A stretch of DNA of 64,000 nt, from NCBI GenBank assembly GCA_008973525.1, contig WACJ01000549.1:186001-250000 (forward strand). The letters run 5' to 3'. The first letter of the stretch is position 1. Every line of letters begins with the position of its first letter. This document shows positions 1 to 12,999 of the stretch, one piece after another. The DNA comes from Stenopsyche tienmushanensis. Its lineage: Eukaryota > Arthropoda > Insecta > Trichoptera > Stenopsychidae. A program made the translations under genes and the position numbers. The notes under the pieces are model-generated. The model saw nothing but the letters and a program-made list of their open reading frames with translations. It was not told where the DNA came from and searched no databases.

Positions 1-1610
1 AAAAAACATTCTATGGAGATAGTCTACATCTGAAAAATAAGAAAAAGTTGTTGATTTTAGGTGATTTAATACCTTTTTCTGATGTAATATCTGGGCTTTA
101 TTAGCTCTTTTTTAAATGAGTGCTGATAACCAGTTTAAAGAACTTTTCTATCAGAATCTTCATGATAATTAATTTGTAAAGTATTCTGTTATTCACGCTA
201 ATGAAATCACATCGAAACTTACCAAGATCGTTGTATTTCTACAATTATTAATAATATGATGCTAAATGTATCGCTAAAGTCTATCTTGGAAGAGAGTCTC
301 ATGGGCTGACGTATTTCTGAATAGTGAATTTGGTCCCATATACATAATGCAAAATGCACATCAGAGAGATTGGATGCATACGATTGAATGCAATTGAATG
401 CAGATTGGACACACCGGCAACAATATACGGAAAAAGAAAATAAGAAGCATATCTAAGGTGGCGTTGGCAGTTATTCAGCGGACATGAGCAAGCCTTTGTT
501 GTTCGATGTATAGGAAAGAGAAAAGATTTTCAGAATCACAATTTATATATTATACAATATAAGAGAATATCATATACGATTATTCTATTCCAATTTAGTC
601 GACTTTTAAATTTATTAAATTATAATATTAAACATTATTATCGTCAATGTAATTAAAGTCGTATGAAAAATAATATTTTTTCTTACTTAGTAGTTAATAA
701 AAAGCGCCTGTTAAATCCTTGTTTTGACAAAAATACTAAAAACTTATTCATAGCGTGTATATACAGTATTAGCCAATTCAAGTGTTATCATTTTCAATAT
801 GTTATAGTTGTCAAAATAACAGCGAGCTAATTTTTGCTTGGTGTCAGTTTATGATATTACATAGAAAGTAATAGTGTTCAGCTTAAATATAATAATAAAT
901 GCTTGCAGTGCATTTTTAACATGAAAAACATCTATGTACGTGGCATCATTATTAGTTTAAATGGGACTGTCGCTATCGCGAATACTAGCAACTTTTCTGC
1001 GAAATGATTTGAAAGGTGTGAATTGAATGACATCCAAAGAAGAGCGCAGAAAAGTTACACGTATATTTAAAAGTGTTCCATTCGCTGAATTTTATATAAG
1101 AAATTATTGACAGTTGAATCGTTTATCGATAAAATTGCAATCATGTTCATCTGAATGTTTACATCAATAATTTCAAACAGTGAGTGATCATTAGGTAGCC
1201 GTACATCTGAATGTTTAGGTAATATTTAGACCAAACATCGTTTGAATTAAAAGCAATATTATGAATTTGATTGAGTAAACATTACACTTTTTCCTGAATA
1301 ATAATGTAAAAATTGTTAAAATAAGCCTTTGTATTGTAAAAAAATACATACAGTATAATTCATACTTAGCTCTCATACAACACAGTACTTCTCTAACACG
1401 ATTTTGATTTTACACGGTCGATGAATTGTGGCATATAGTAGAAAAGTTTAAATAATAGTAGAAAAGATGGAGAATTATCTGGATCTGACTATAATGAAAA
1501 AAATATATCTTTGGACAGAAACATTACATAGCAATTATCACTAAAAAAAATTCGTTGATCATTGAAAAAATATTGGTAATCTCAAATACTCATAGTCGAG
1601 TGTTCAATGA
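1..1610. other. AT-rich non-coding stretch
   Basis: No open frame, RNA gene or transposon signature was recognised here. The DNA is AT-rich with scattered short repeats only, for example a small direct repeat of the word ATTGAATGCA near 383-402. Confidence 0.5.
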
Positions 1611-1659
1611 AATCTGAAAAAATCGGGAAGATGTGGACACAAGGAAGATGAGTGCTGCA

Positions 1660-1960
1660 CAAGCTAAGCTAAGAGAACTTGAACGACGAAGAAAACTTCT
1701 AAAAATGTAATCCGAAACGCCGTTTTTAGGCGACTTACTAACTGGAGATGAGAAATGAGTTTTTGACTCTAATTATGGACGCAAAAATCAATGGTTATCG
1801 AAAGGTTAGGTAGTAAAACCAACCCCGAAGCCCAGCCTTTTGGTTTGGTGGGACTGCAAGGGTCTTTATGAGTACATCTTATATTTTTTTAAATAAAATG
1901 ATAGTTTCTCAAATAGAATTGCAAAATTAACAAGGGAATTAGACAAGTGCTTATCGCCTT
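1660..1960 (+). pseudogene. Decayed mariner transposase fragment (middle part)
   Basis: One forward frame reads, with interruptions, PFLGDLLTGDEK, then a stop where mariner has Trp, then VFDSN, RKNQWLSKG, and finally VWWDCKGLYEYIL. These are the landmarks around the first catalytic Asp (GDEKW block) and the WWD-x-KG block of Tc1/mariner transposases, in the right order and at about the right spacing. Further on, SNRIAKLTRELDKC matches the YC-QLDRLK region. At least four in-frame stops are present, so it is dead. No N-terminal helix-turn-helix, no third Asp block and no terminal inverted repeats were found, so it is an old fragment. It differs in sequence from the mariner copies at 31 kb and 47 kb and is a separate lineage. 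Confidence 0.75.
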
Positions 1961-4270
1961 CTCATTAAATAATTAGAGATATATTTACTAAAAATCGATT
2001 ATTTTAAAATTTTAAAATGAATTTTGATGGTTAAAATAGGATTATAAGTGCTAATGATGACGAATTGTCAACGTTATTAATGCAATTTATATTTTTTCTG
2101 TATTGCTTAACATTTTTGTAGATCGAATACCGTAATTTTATATGGACCTCATATATAATGCTTTCATGGAATCATTAAACCGCGTTATACGAAGGTCACA
2201 TATACAAAATAAAATTTTTGGGATCCCTTTCTTTATCTATTATATACCGCTTTCCGCTTGAAACTACCCTATTGATAGATTCATTGAAAATGGGTTGGAG
2301 TCGCCTTACTTTATGATTTACTAAAAATCGATTTTCTTATATTATTTTATGGTTACGTTATTTATTCACACGACGGTATATTTACTATTATTTATGAAAA
2401 AGTACTGTTTGAGTTATGAATAGTGTTATCATGAAGTCATAACAAGATCTTGAACATCAATCAAAAGCACTGGGTTATAATTTCATCGTTTTGTACGATT
2501 TCGGAAGAAACTTCGTATATTTGGAATATATTACTAGATTATCGAAAACGTAGTGAAAGGTCGTTTGTATGTGCGAATTTTATTTACAGTCATTTTGCTT
2601 TTTTCTGCAAATAAGTGAATATAGCCTTCATAATTTTCGGCTTATAACTTGGTCGTTTGTCACTGCTGCACGAAAACTTTCGTCCGATATTCACACAAGC
2701 CAATAAAGCTGTCATATTTCGAGAATTATTGTGGCAGCCTTGTGAAAGCATTAAAATGTTCGCAATACGATATGGATGTTTGAGAACATTTGTATGTGTA
2801 TTGAGGCGAAATGTTTTTCCGGCTTAAAATAATGGCGCGATTTATCAGAAGAAAATATTTTCCTCGGCCGAAGAAAGCTTGAAATCGCGCACATTTTAAG
2901 TACAACCAGCGATCGAAAAATTTAATTTCTGCCTTCCATTGTGTTATGAAATGAATCGAAAATGATGCTTTGAAAGCAGCTGTGTATCGAAAATGATATT
3001 GAGTGTAAAAAGCTCATGGGCACTTTCAAGCGGCTTCAATCCACTTATTTGATACCCCCATTTAAAGACTTATCGATACATTTTTTTTACTTATCCTCAG
3101 TCTGGCTTTAGATAATATTTTATCCTTTCATACGATGAGTCTGTGCTGAAATACTGCGAATTTTTTTGTCGATAAAATGAGATCACCCTTTTATCGGGTA
3201 TCGTGATATCTGTAATGGATACATTTTTCGTATCGCCCTTATTTCCACTCGGGGAGAATTCTTCATAAGTAGAATATCTGGAATGCCTGTGGCAAAAGTA
3301 GGGAAGATGCTCAAGGATAAGTAGTTTTTATGCATAAAATACTAGAAAATATATTTCAGTTTATTATTTTGTATTCATATGGAAACATTTATGACAACAT
3401 TTATACGTTTTTTACGACTTAAGTATGTGCATAAAAATTAAATATTGTGTCGCATTTCTATAGATCATGCTAAAATATGTCTTATATCGATCCTTGAATA
3501 AGGCTTTATTTATACAATGAGATTTCCAAATAAGATAATTTGGTTCAACACCAAAAAAAATGATAGACTGAAGAGCAAAATTAAATATTTTTTTAAGTTA
3601 AAAAGTTATACGACTGTAATATTAAAATACGAATAAAATTTTGTAACTTTTAAATTTGCTCATCTGGAAGATTAGTAAAGTTATATTAAATTTTAACATG
3701 AATTCGTACAACATTTAATATTTCAATATGAAAGTACAATTTTTTCATTTAATTTTTAATCCCTGTACTTTTAATTTTCAGGGATTATTTACAATTCATA
3801 TAAAAATTGTTCCTAGATCAATAAGAGAGATCCTTTTTAATTACATTCGAACAGTCGTTTTTTAATCTGATGTGATGAAAAAATAATATTAGTTTCCAAC
3901 TATGTGAATTGAAATTGAAACGAGAACACTCGCATTCATTTTTAATCCAAAGAGGAGAAATCCAGGATGATTAAAATATGCTTTTATTAAAATAGGGAAT
4001 CTAAATCTAAAAATGCCAGTACAAAATTAAAACCTTCCTAATTTGTAATAAAATCATTACTAGTCTGCAATCTCTCCAAATTCAAAGTGTCATGCAACAT
4101 TAACTCAAAGGGTTAATAAGTACCTTTGAGAATAATGATGTTCGATAAATTAGATAATGGAAGATATACTGACATTATTAATATAATCAGATTTTCGTCA
4201 TACAAATAATAAATGATTATTTAAGCTTGGTGGTATATTGTTAAATCAAATAACCAAGGAATATATATAA
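1961..4270. other. AT-rich non-coding stretch
   Basis: Nothing coding was recognised. Around 2,600-3,050 the sequence is somewhat less AT-rich but no frame stays open and no known domain is visible. Confidence 0.45.
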
Positions 4271-4273
4271 GCT

Positions 4274-4334
4274 CTTTACACAGTGGGATTTATGACTATT
4301 CCCTATGAATAGTTATCAATTGCACTGTGCAAAG
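4274..4334. repeat. Symmetric two-stem hairpin, 61 nt
   Basis: The outer arms CTTTACACAGTG (4,274-4,285) and CACTGTGCAAAG (4,323-4,334) pair with one mismatch. The inner arms ACTATTC (4,295-4,301) and GAATAGT (4,307-4,313) pair perfectly around a 5-nt loop. The two spacers between the stems are both exactly 9 nt and partly complementary. The whole could fold as one small-RNA-precursor-sized hairpin. It could equally be a MITE remnant or a chance palindrome in AT-rich DNA. Function is unknown. Confidence 0.6.
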
Positions 4335-4624
4335 GGTAATCGGTTTTATTTTAGTACAAATCTGAGACATATTTCCGAGCGACAGTAATGTAAAATAATA
4401 ATGTCTTTATAGCGAATAAAATCCTAGACTTTTATTATAAAGGTTCGCGTCAAATTCAGATTAGGGAAATATATTGTTGGCAATGTTCTTATTTCTGTTA
4501 TTTAGGTATAGTTATCATTATAAATTGCTCAACAAACAATGGCTTAAATTACTTCATACAGTCACTTTTCATATTATTTCGTAATTCAAAAGTATTGAAA
4601 TAGCAGTTAATATTCGATTAAGTC

Positions 4625-4656
4625 GTAGGATGATCGCAAATACGCAATCATCCTAC
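4625..4656. repeat. Short hairpin, 13-bp arms
   Basis: GTAGGATGATCGC (4,625-4,637) faces GCAATCATCCTAC (4,644-4,656) across a 6-nt loop, with one mismatch. It lies about 300 bp downstream of the larger hairpin at 4,274. No role can be assigned. Confidence 0.6.
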
Positions 4657-4781
4657 CATACAGGTTAATAATGACCGTTTTTTCTTAATAAACTATGGGT
4701 ATTAAAATTATGAAATAAAAAAGTTGTATTCTTAATATGATATTATAATCAATCATATAAACAAGTAGAAATTTAATAAGT

Positions 4782-4840
4782 TGGATTATCCGTGTTTATC
4801 CTCCCCGGCAGTCCCCCGGATAATTGAGAGTCTATTGTAT
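4782..4840 (-). repeat. pogo/Tigger-like terminal remnant
   Basis: Read on the minus strand from 4,840, the sequence begins ACAATAGACTCTCAATTATC and continues into repeated GATAA-type words. That resembles the GACTCTC-ATTATCCG termini and subterminal repeats of pogo/Tigger elements in arthropods. No partner terminus and no transposase were found nearby, so this is a single-ended relic. The assignment rests on memory of the terminal consensus. Confidence 0.4.
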
Positions 4841-5039
4841 TTATAATATGAATCAAAGATCTGACCTTCTATGCCAAAACTCGACCATTTTATATTTACA
4901 GTGATGTTATTATGATGTAAAACTGAAAATAAAATTCAAAAGTTTGACTCAATAAAAATGTTATTTTCAGAAGCGTTCACAAGCTGAATCGTTCTGCTTT
5001 TTCCATGTCAAAGTTGCAACAGTTTATCAATATCGGAAA

Positions 5040-5660
5040 TAAAAGTTTGACCTGCATTCTTTTATATGTAGGGAGTCGCTTTCCGGATTTGTATCGGTGG
5101 GGCTTATGTCACCCTTATGGGTACACATGGATGTGGGCAACTTGTTAGAATAATCCAGCGCTTTGGGCAGGGTTTTCGACTCTCATCAGAGCCCATAAAT
5201 CCAAATTCCATTATTGTCGGACTTCCATCACCAGCCTCACCTATACGAGAGTATAAAATATGTACGTACATGGAAGCGTTCAATATTACGTAATAAATTA
5301 TATAGGAGCAGTGGCTCAGCTTAACGGGCGTTTTGTCATCCTTTCACAAACTTTCGCTTAAACGACCGCGCAAAAGTACCATTTACCACTGCCACAATAT
5401 TTCAAGAGATTTTTGGGTCTTCCGATATATTTTGGCTTGGTTCAGAAAGCGCGACATTTACCAGCCGTATGTATGTTTTCGGGTTACCCAAATTTCGAGC
5501 CTTGAACTGCCTGTTGGCTCCATGCCATCTTGGCTGTCATACAATAACCGGAATAATATTATCTGAAGCGGATTGCGTTTCCCGGCGAGTGCGGCTCTGG
5601 ATTTGAATTTTTTTAAATAATGTATCCGACGCGAAATTTCCGCGAATATTTGCATGTTCG
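5040..5660. other. GC-richer island without recognised gene
   Basis: This block is visibly richer in G, C and CpG than its surroundings. Open frames of 65-77 codons exist on both strands but show no known domain, and none was accepted as a gene. It may be a conserved non-coding element or an unrecognised exon. Confidence 0.35.
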
Positions 5661-6222
5661 GTCGAATTAAAAATTGAATGCGTCCTTTTGTTCCGTACTA
5701 TTGAATTTAATGATCTGACAACGGGGATATTTTACTTCTTCGAAACACCCTCGCTTGCCAAAGACCATAGCATTGGAGGATGATAAACAATGCATGCACT
5801 TTTACTGCTGACGATTATTAAATTATTAAATAAATTGACAAAAAATATTTTTGAATACATACGTAGATTAGGGGAGTCCTTATTTGGGTCAAAAAAAATT
5901 TTTTTCGAGTATTCAACCGGTCAACCTTTTGTTTGTTTTTCCACCCTAAAAACTATTTCAGTATTTTTTTCAATTTTTAAAATAATATTTAGGGGTCGCT
6001 ACCAACTTTTGAATTTTCAATAAAAAATTAAAACACTGTTTTAATCACTAATTTGTATTAAGTAATAAAAAACATTTACATGCAAAATTAATGTTTAGGT
6101 TACAAATAAGGATACCATGTTAACACTAAAATCATAAATATTCAGGATACAAGCGTTGATTTTTTAGTAATAGAATATTTATTTCTATAAGCTTTTACTA
6201 ACAAAAGCAAATAATGCTTTAG

Positions 6223-6591
6223 CTATTCGTCGATTGTCATCAATTTATTATATTCCTTCATTAAGGCAACACCACACTCAGTAATATTATTCACTACCCG
6301 CATACAATTTTGGACGATTTTCTTTGCAGCCTTTAAATCAGAGTCATCCTTCCAAGTTTCAACATCTTTATCCAAAAACTGTGATGAGATACCCAGTATC
6401 TGGAAAAATCGTAAAGAGTTGCTAGTCACAAAGTCTTCTATGTTTTTTTCGGTGATGTGTTCGACATCAATGCTTTTTCTTTTCGGACAATCTTCTACAC
6501 CTTCGATTCTTAGTGCATCTACCATATTTTGCTCATCTTTAACTGAAATATCGTCGTCAAAAAACGCAAAAGACACCAACTCTTCCGACAA
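6223..6591 (-). pseudogene. Fragment of multicopy arthropod protein family, function unknown
   Basis: The frame stays open for 122 codons, acidic and Lys-rich. It contains the words AFFDDDISV, VTSNSLRFFQILG and ECGVALMKEYNKL. From memory these resemble the C-terminal half of a protein that recurs in many copies in arthropod genomes, usually labelled uncharacterised and probably carried by a transposable element; relatives have AERGVALIQEYN followed by a KDEEQ block. Here the frame opens straight after an in-frame TAG with TTG, the first Met is internal (MVDALR), and it stops soon after EYNKLMTIDE, where relatives continue. It is therefore a fragment truncated at both ends. No catalytic motif, signal peptide or membrane segment is visible. 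Family resemblance is moderate; function is not known to me. Confidence 0.5.
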
Positions 6592-6599
6592 CTACAATA

Positions 6600-9500
6600 C
6601 CATAAATGCCCAGTATTTTTTTCGTGTTTACTTTGGTCTCGTTATCTTTCGGTTATCTCGAATCGCTGGTTCGCCGGGCGAAAAGGGGTCTCAAGTGCAA
6701 AGGGTTAATAATTTTCTTACACAACAATAAAAAAAAAATTAAAAATCTCCAGGTGTATCTGTATTTACTTTCACTTACTTTAACCCTTTTAATGACGGCT
6801 GAAAATACTGTACCTAAGGGAATAATGCCGATTCTACTTGACATAATTTTATTTTCTGATGATTTCTTTATTACGCCACAAGGCGTAATAAATATAAAAA
6901 ATAAGTTTATTATTTTAGGTCACATTAATATCATCAATCCATATATGTGTAGGTATTGTTTTGATAACATCAAATCCATTTTATAAAGTTCGAATACGCG
7001 CCCTTAGGTAGTGTTATTATTAAATAAAATACTATGTAAGAAATATCTTCCTTGGTATTTATAGTACTTTTTTTAAATCAAACTTCATCGTGATTTTTTT
7101 ATAAAATCTAGTTATTCGAGAAAAATGTCATTTGAAGGCTTCCGATTTGATTTTCTTTCCGTTTTCCAAGTAAAAGAAAAGTTTTCACCTCTTCGCTTTG
7201 AACTTTATTGAATTATCAGGCTTCTATTCATCCAGTGTGCTTCTGAATGCAATCAGGACAGGTGACGGTAGCTGATCATGAAAACCTTCTCGAATGAATG
7301 AAGCTTATTTCCATTGGTATTTCGATACATGCTTCATTTATCCCCGGCCTGAACAGCATAATTTACACATGTGTAGCTTTAGAATTGCACTTTAATAAAA
7401 TGTGTATTTGTGATAGTAAATTCAAAAATTTGATCCGCAAAATAATTTGAAAATATGTAGTATATGAAGATTTCAATATCATTATATTTTGTTTATGTTG
7501 ACATACTAAAAAAGGCTTTTTCAAAAGTAAAAAATGTGTTTTCACTAAAAGACTATAGTAGATTGTTGTATAGAGCCTAAGCATACATAGTTTCTTATCT
7601 CGAACATTTTGTAGCATTATGTGAAGTTTATAAGTCCATTAAAGCCTACATTATGTTATCATCGTCTTTTATATACACCCAAGAATATATTCGAGTAACA
7701 TAACAAACTGAATCATATTTAAAAATTATGTTCAATATTGCCATGCCTTTGTAAAATAATAGCGTCTATTAAAACTAGTCACGGTGTAAATTGGTATTAT
7801 TTTATCAAAAAAGGAAGAAAAAACGTGTATTGAAACAAAATTGCTATTTGCTTATCTAAGTCAAATTATTTTAAACAAAAAGCTTGTGCATATATACAAA
7901 TGATCATTGTAATATGTTTTAAATGCAAATTTCGCGATGTTTTCATATAAGGATAAAATATATATCAAATTCTCTATTGTGATCGCAACAGCGTAAATTT
8001 GGTCATTCTTTTAGATTCGTGCCTTTTCATTCATTGTATAGTGCATATAATAAATGATATATTTGTTCTGCAAATGAAATTCATTGTTACAAAAGATAAT
8101 ACATTTTTAAATATTTCAGCATTTTATGTTTCAACTTTTTCTATGAAACGGAATATTGATATATTTGGTCGCTTAAATATGTCTTCAAATTCGTTTAGTT
8201 AGAGCAGAAGTTTGAAAATTATAGTATCGTCTTTTACTTTAGGAACTATCCATTGAGGCATCTATACATCTTTTCTCTTGGCGAACTTAAATCTAGTTCT
8301 TCAAACATTATTAAATAGAATGTACTGCTTTATGAGAAAAAGTTTCCTTAAACAAGTTTTCCGACAAGATAAGAAGCTAAAATTAGCCAATAAAATAAAA
8401 TTCGTCACAAACACTTGAGAAACATTGATACTTGTATTGTCCAAAAAGCTCATCTATGTCTGCCGCCTTCACACGACACAAATAAAAGGGAGCAGTAAAA
8501 TTTTACGAGATCAAATGGTAAATTCTTATCCGACAGCCATTCAACGTAAAATATCTTCGAATTATCATCGGTTGAACTGTCGATCGAGAAATTCATACGG
8601 AAAAATTCGGCCTGGAGGTGGAAGATTTCGTCAGATAAAAAGGTCGTTATGCCTTCCACACGTTGCACCCCCCGATGAGAACGGGTCATTAGAGACCCTA
8701 CATTGGGAAGTGTGAGAATCGAAGGAATCCTCTCGGATGAACAGGCCCATCGGAAATGCCGGTACCGATACCAGAGAAGCCACCAAAATGAGATTCTTCA
8801 CCACTTCAATATCTCATTTGGACAATAAGCCTCGACAAGTAACTCTCGCGTCTTCTTATCTCGTCATCTTGACGCCCATGACGCGGAAGTAACGAGAAAA
8901 GACGCCGTTTTTGTGTTTGCGACCCTTAAATGTCATCTGATTCGAAGCTGAGATAATTTTCATGAAGAACATCCCTCTCAGATGTTTAAATTCGACAGTT
9001 GTAATCATTGTGCAAATCATAATTGATCTGATGATAGTGAGATTTCACAATTCAAACTTCGCGGAAACTATTAATATTTTATATGATGAATTAAAAAAAT
9101 CATATTATTGCCTATTCATTAAGTTAAACCAACTATTATTTGATTTGCATTTAGATCCGTTTGATAGTTTAAAATCAATATTAATGATTTTTTTTTAGAC
9201 AGAATTGATTGTTTTAATTAGTCGGTGAAACTTTTCTTGGTGAACTTATTTAATATGTAGATATTAAGCTTATAAATTCACATGCAATTTCAAATTCTTG
9301 AGATAACCCAAAGCAAACAAAATGAGTATATTAAGCAACGCTATGCTATCGGCAGCCAAAATTGCTTGTCATAAAAAGCAATAAATTTTCGCAACACTGA
9401 CAGTTTCAAATATGGATACAGGATGATTTAATGAAAATTTACTTTAACCGAAGAACACATTGGATCTTATATATAACAAAGCATTTTCTTCTCCATGATT

Positions 9501-11230
9501 TTCTTCCAATAGATTTATTGATTCTTCGGCAAACTGTTTTCCTACTTTCCACGCATGTATTCCACATTGCATCCGAAGCCACTCATTTCTCACCTATCCC
9601 GAATGGAAAACGATTATCAGCGAACATTTGTTCTTTTAGCGTTCTCGGAGAGCTTACCAAGCTTTTTGCTTAAAATTTAAGACTTTCGGAAAACCCCTAT
9701 CGGACTTTCTGCATGCGATTTACATGAATATATGTATTTTAATGATATCGTAAAAAAGCCAAATATACGCAGCATTTGAGGGCCTTTGTATATGGCTTAC
9801 ATTCGAATAAAATAGATTTACATATGAATATGACGACGGGTATGTTGTCTTTTCCGTTCTTTACAAAAGTGGCTTAAACTTTGTGATTTTCTCAATTTCA
9901 TAAAAAAAAAGTGACTCATATTTATACATGAATTTTGCAAAACAGGCAAACATAGGCATACAATTCATTTTTCATACTTTTGCACATAATTATGATGAAA
10001 ATATTATTGTAACAAATTTAATGTTTCTGATTGGTATAATATGGTTCGCAAAACATAATAAATTTAACTCACACAAAATAATCATCTTCAAGTGAAACGC
10101 GCCCAAAAATATATGTTGGTTATCTTAAATACTTCAACGATCATATCAGATGGCCGATCATCAAAACACTTTTCAAATAAATCTAATGACTGCCATTCAA
10201 AAAGTATTTTTTTTACACCATCAACCTTTTTATGGGCTCTAATAGCGCCCATGGGGACACAAGGAACCACGCTGAGAATCGCTTTTTAAAGAGCCTTAAA
10301 ATTTTTTGTTAAATTTGTTGTAATAAGCTTGATATCCTTATCATATGCCAATCAAGTAATATACGTTTATCGATGTTTCATTTCCAATAGAGATCGTAAA
10401 TGGACATAATTCAGTTTGATAGCATGAAAATATTTCTCTACGATAAAAACAAGATTTTGATATGTTTTCCCTACGAATAATAAAATATACAAGAATTTTC
10501 TGTCCATGGAAATAAAACATAAAACCTGCTATAAACTTCGAATGGATATAACTTTATTGAACAATAAATTCACTCATCTATAGTTTGATGTTTAATTCGA
10601 TGAGAAATTCTCTATTGAAAATATTTTTGCCTGTTAATAAAAGTCTTAATATTGAATTAAGATGAATAAATTCTTAGCTGAAGAATTATTAATTATTAGT
10701 TGTGGCTTTCAAAATCCTAAATGTAAAAAAATCTGGTGAATTTTGCCTTGCGAAGATAACCCAGCCAAAGATTCCAAGCATTTTTCTCAATAAAAATAAA
10801 TCGCACAATGTTTTCCTTGGGTTATCGGAAAACTGATAAACTGTGGTGCGAAGTACAAAAAAGGAGAAAACAAAGTATTTTAAAATGTTCTCATTTTTTA
10901 AATAAATACTCGTATAAGTACACTTATCGATATACTATCCGAAATAATAAATATTTTTTTTTAATTTAAAAATACGGTCTTATGTGAATCATTTGTACTT
11001 AAAATGGCTTTGGTTCTAAATGTATAAAATTTTCATTTTATACCAAAGAAAAATTTGTTTATTGAAATAAGATGATCAAAAACATCACATATTATTATTA
11101 TACAAGTCTTTCTTTATCATCACTATTAATTATAATTCAGTAAGGGCAACTCATTATTGGCGAAATATTCATATTTTCGGAGCATTTTTTATGCAGAATC
11201 TGTTATTTTCTTCCTTGTTGATTAAGGCTT
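6600..11230. other. AT-rich non-coding stretch with one GC-richer island
   Basis: No gene was recognised. An island at about 8,440-8,960 has higher GC and frames of 79 (minus) and 96 (plus) codons with no known domain. The remainder is AT-rich and closed in most frames. Confidence 0.4.
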
Positions 11231-11340
11231 CTTCTCACTTTATAAATTTTAAAAAATCGATTTTTATTTTTTTTTAAATTTTGAAAGTACATATCTTCAA
11301 AAATGTTATATCGAAATTTCATAAAGATCAGACGAGTCTA

Positions 11341-11540
11341 ACTACATTTTTGGGCGACCGTTAGGTGACTACCTGAGAGCACCCTGCTCTACGTTGTTCA
11401 GACTCATGGTGTAAGTACAAGAAAGTGGTAAAAAACAATCAGATTGAAACTTTTAAACATCCTCCTGCTCTAGTTGAGGATGTTTACGAGGTTTTGAAAC
11501 CGATTTATGAAGATCTTCGGAGGAAATACCCAAAATAACA
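11341..11540 (+). pseudogene. Mutator-like transposase C-terminal relic (tentative)
   Basis: The forward frame reads ALRCSDSWCKYKKV, then FKHPPALVEDVYEVLKPIYE and DLRRKYPK before a stop. From memory this matches a conserved block of a transposase family common in arthropods and cnidarians and labelled Mutator-like, in which a CP-x-G-x-DSWCKY motif is followed by KPIYEDLS and a CLHGKTQN-NES motif. The last block is not convincingly present. Two stops lie just upstream (in the 20 codons before the motif) and one after PK. No catalytic Asp/Glu residues are covered, so only a tail fragment survives. The following kilobase is low-complexity AT-rich DNA with a large inverted repeat, which may be non-coding sequence of the same element. 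Confidence 0.5.
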
Positions 11541-11698
11541 ACGAGTGTTTCAACAGCTGTGTCTGGGCAATTTTTCTGCAACCAAAACTTTAAACGCGTT
11601 TATCTCAAAACAAGGTTTTTCGGTGGCTTGTTGATGAAATTTCGGAAACTACCCGGCCGATTGTCATGAAATTTGAATTACATATTTTTCATACTTAT

Positions 11699-11860
11699 GG
11701 CTATAGCACATATCATCAGATTTTTGAAATTTTGATTTTAAGTAATTTATTTTTACAAAAAACTGCAAAAAAAATGCGTTTTTTTTTTACTTTTTCGAAA
11801 AACGTGCGCCATTTTGTTATTTTCGCGAATATCAAAAATTTGATGATATGCGCTATAGCC
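11699..11860. repeat. 32-bp inverted repeat with 98-nt loop
   Basis: The left arm at 11,699-11,730 starts GGCTATAGCACATATCATCA. The right arm at 11,829-11,860 is its reverse complement with three differences over 32 positions. The loop is rich in A and T runs. It lies downstream of the Mutator-like relic and may be foldback structure of the same element. Confidence 0.75.
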
Positions 11861-12294
11861 ACTGATATACTGAATCTAAAACAGTTTTATTTTTTTGTTT
11901 CAAATGACCCATCACGGAGATACCATCAACAAGCCAGGAGCATAACATTTCTACACGGGTTTTTCGATGCTACTGTTTTTTTATAATAATTGTTCAAAAA
12001 TATAAAAATATTTTTTTTTCATATACTATTGTTGATTAATTTTAAAAATATGGCACTAATTTTTCACCAAATCGAAGTATGTTTAAATATTTTTGAAGAT
12101 AAAATATTTAACAATTTCATAACTTCCATATTTTTTATGTTATTTTGAATTTTTGATTATCTTAGATAACATTGCCGCCAATTTTTCACCAAAATTTCCT
12201 GATCAAAAAGTTAAAGTGCTGAAGATTGAATTGTACAACAAAATCGATATACTGATCTTTTGATTTCTGATGTACACTTAAACCTTTTTTTGTG

Positions 12295-12918
12295 CAGTAG
12301 ATGCGTTCCATGGATAACTTTGAAACGGCTATAAAAAATAAAACCAAAATCGCATAAAAAAGTTAATAAAAAACACATGAAAACAATAAGGCAATTAAAA
12401 AATATCATGATTAATAACATTTAAAGGACTTCTTGCATCACTAGTAAAATTTTAAGAATATTTGACATCTGGCATCTCAAATGCAAGACATTCAATAGAA
12501 AAATACTAATTATTTTCATTACAAACTATCATCGCTGTATGAAAATTTTCGATATGACTCAAAATCACTCTCTTCTCCGGAAGAAATAGTATACTCAGTG
12601 TCAATGTCATCATTGTTCTGTGTAGATTTTCTCTTTCCAACAATATAATTCATAATTACTAAAGATATCACTATAGTCACAAAATGGCGACTGTTTAAAA
12701 AAAATTCAGCCAAGTTATTTTTTGGCCTTATTTTGTTGGTTTTAATTTTTTTAAATAGTTAGAAATAAATTTTAACCTAAATCTGGTAAGAATGATCGAA
12801 GGTCATATAGAAAACATTCGTACCTAGTTTGAATTAAAGTAAATAATTTAAACTTGAAATATGATGTCAACCATGTGGAAAAAAGTAGTTTCGACAAAAA
12901 CGCGTTAAAAGATTTCAT
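12295..12918 (-). repeat. Dispersed repeat family R1, copy A
   Basis: This stretch aligns along its length with 16,650-17,276 (copy B), with many substitutions and indels. Best conserved is the segment with CTGTGTAGATTTTCTCTTTC and the right-hand end CGCGTTAAAAGATTTCAT. On the minus strand, copy A has an open frame of 64 codons (12,519-12,713) whose core NYIVGKRKSTQNNDD is also readable in copy B, and a second frame with FNAFLSKLLFSTWLTSY that is partly kept in B. These may be decayed exons of a transposon protein; I do not recognise the family. The right edge of homology is sharp, at 12,918 here and 17,276 in copy B. Confidence 0.65.
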
Positions 12919-12999
12919 CTTTAATACATTCCTTCGAAGAATTCCAAAAACGTCACATATTAATTTCACATTTTAAATCACTACTTACCACCAATAAGT

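Noticed and set aside
6419..6986. Two plus-strand frames of 103 and 126 codons
   Set aside because: The first overlaps the minus-strand fragment with family resemblance; the second is Ile/Leu/Phe-rich AT-driven sequence with no domain.
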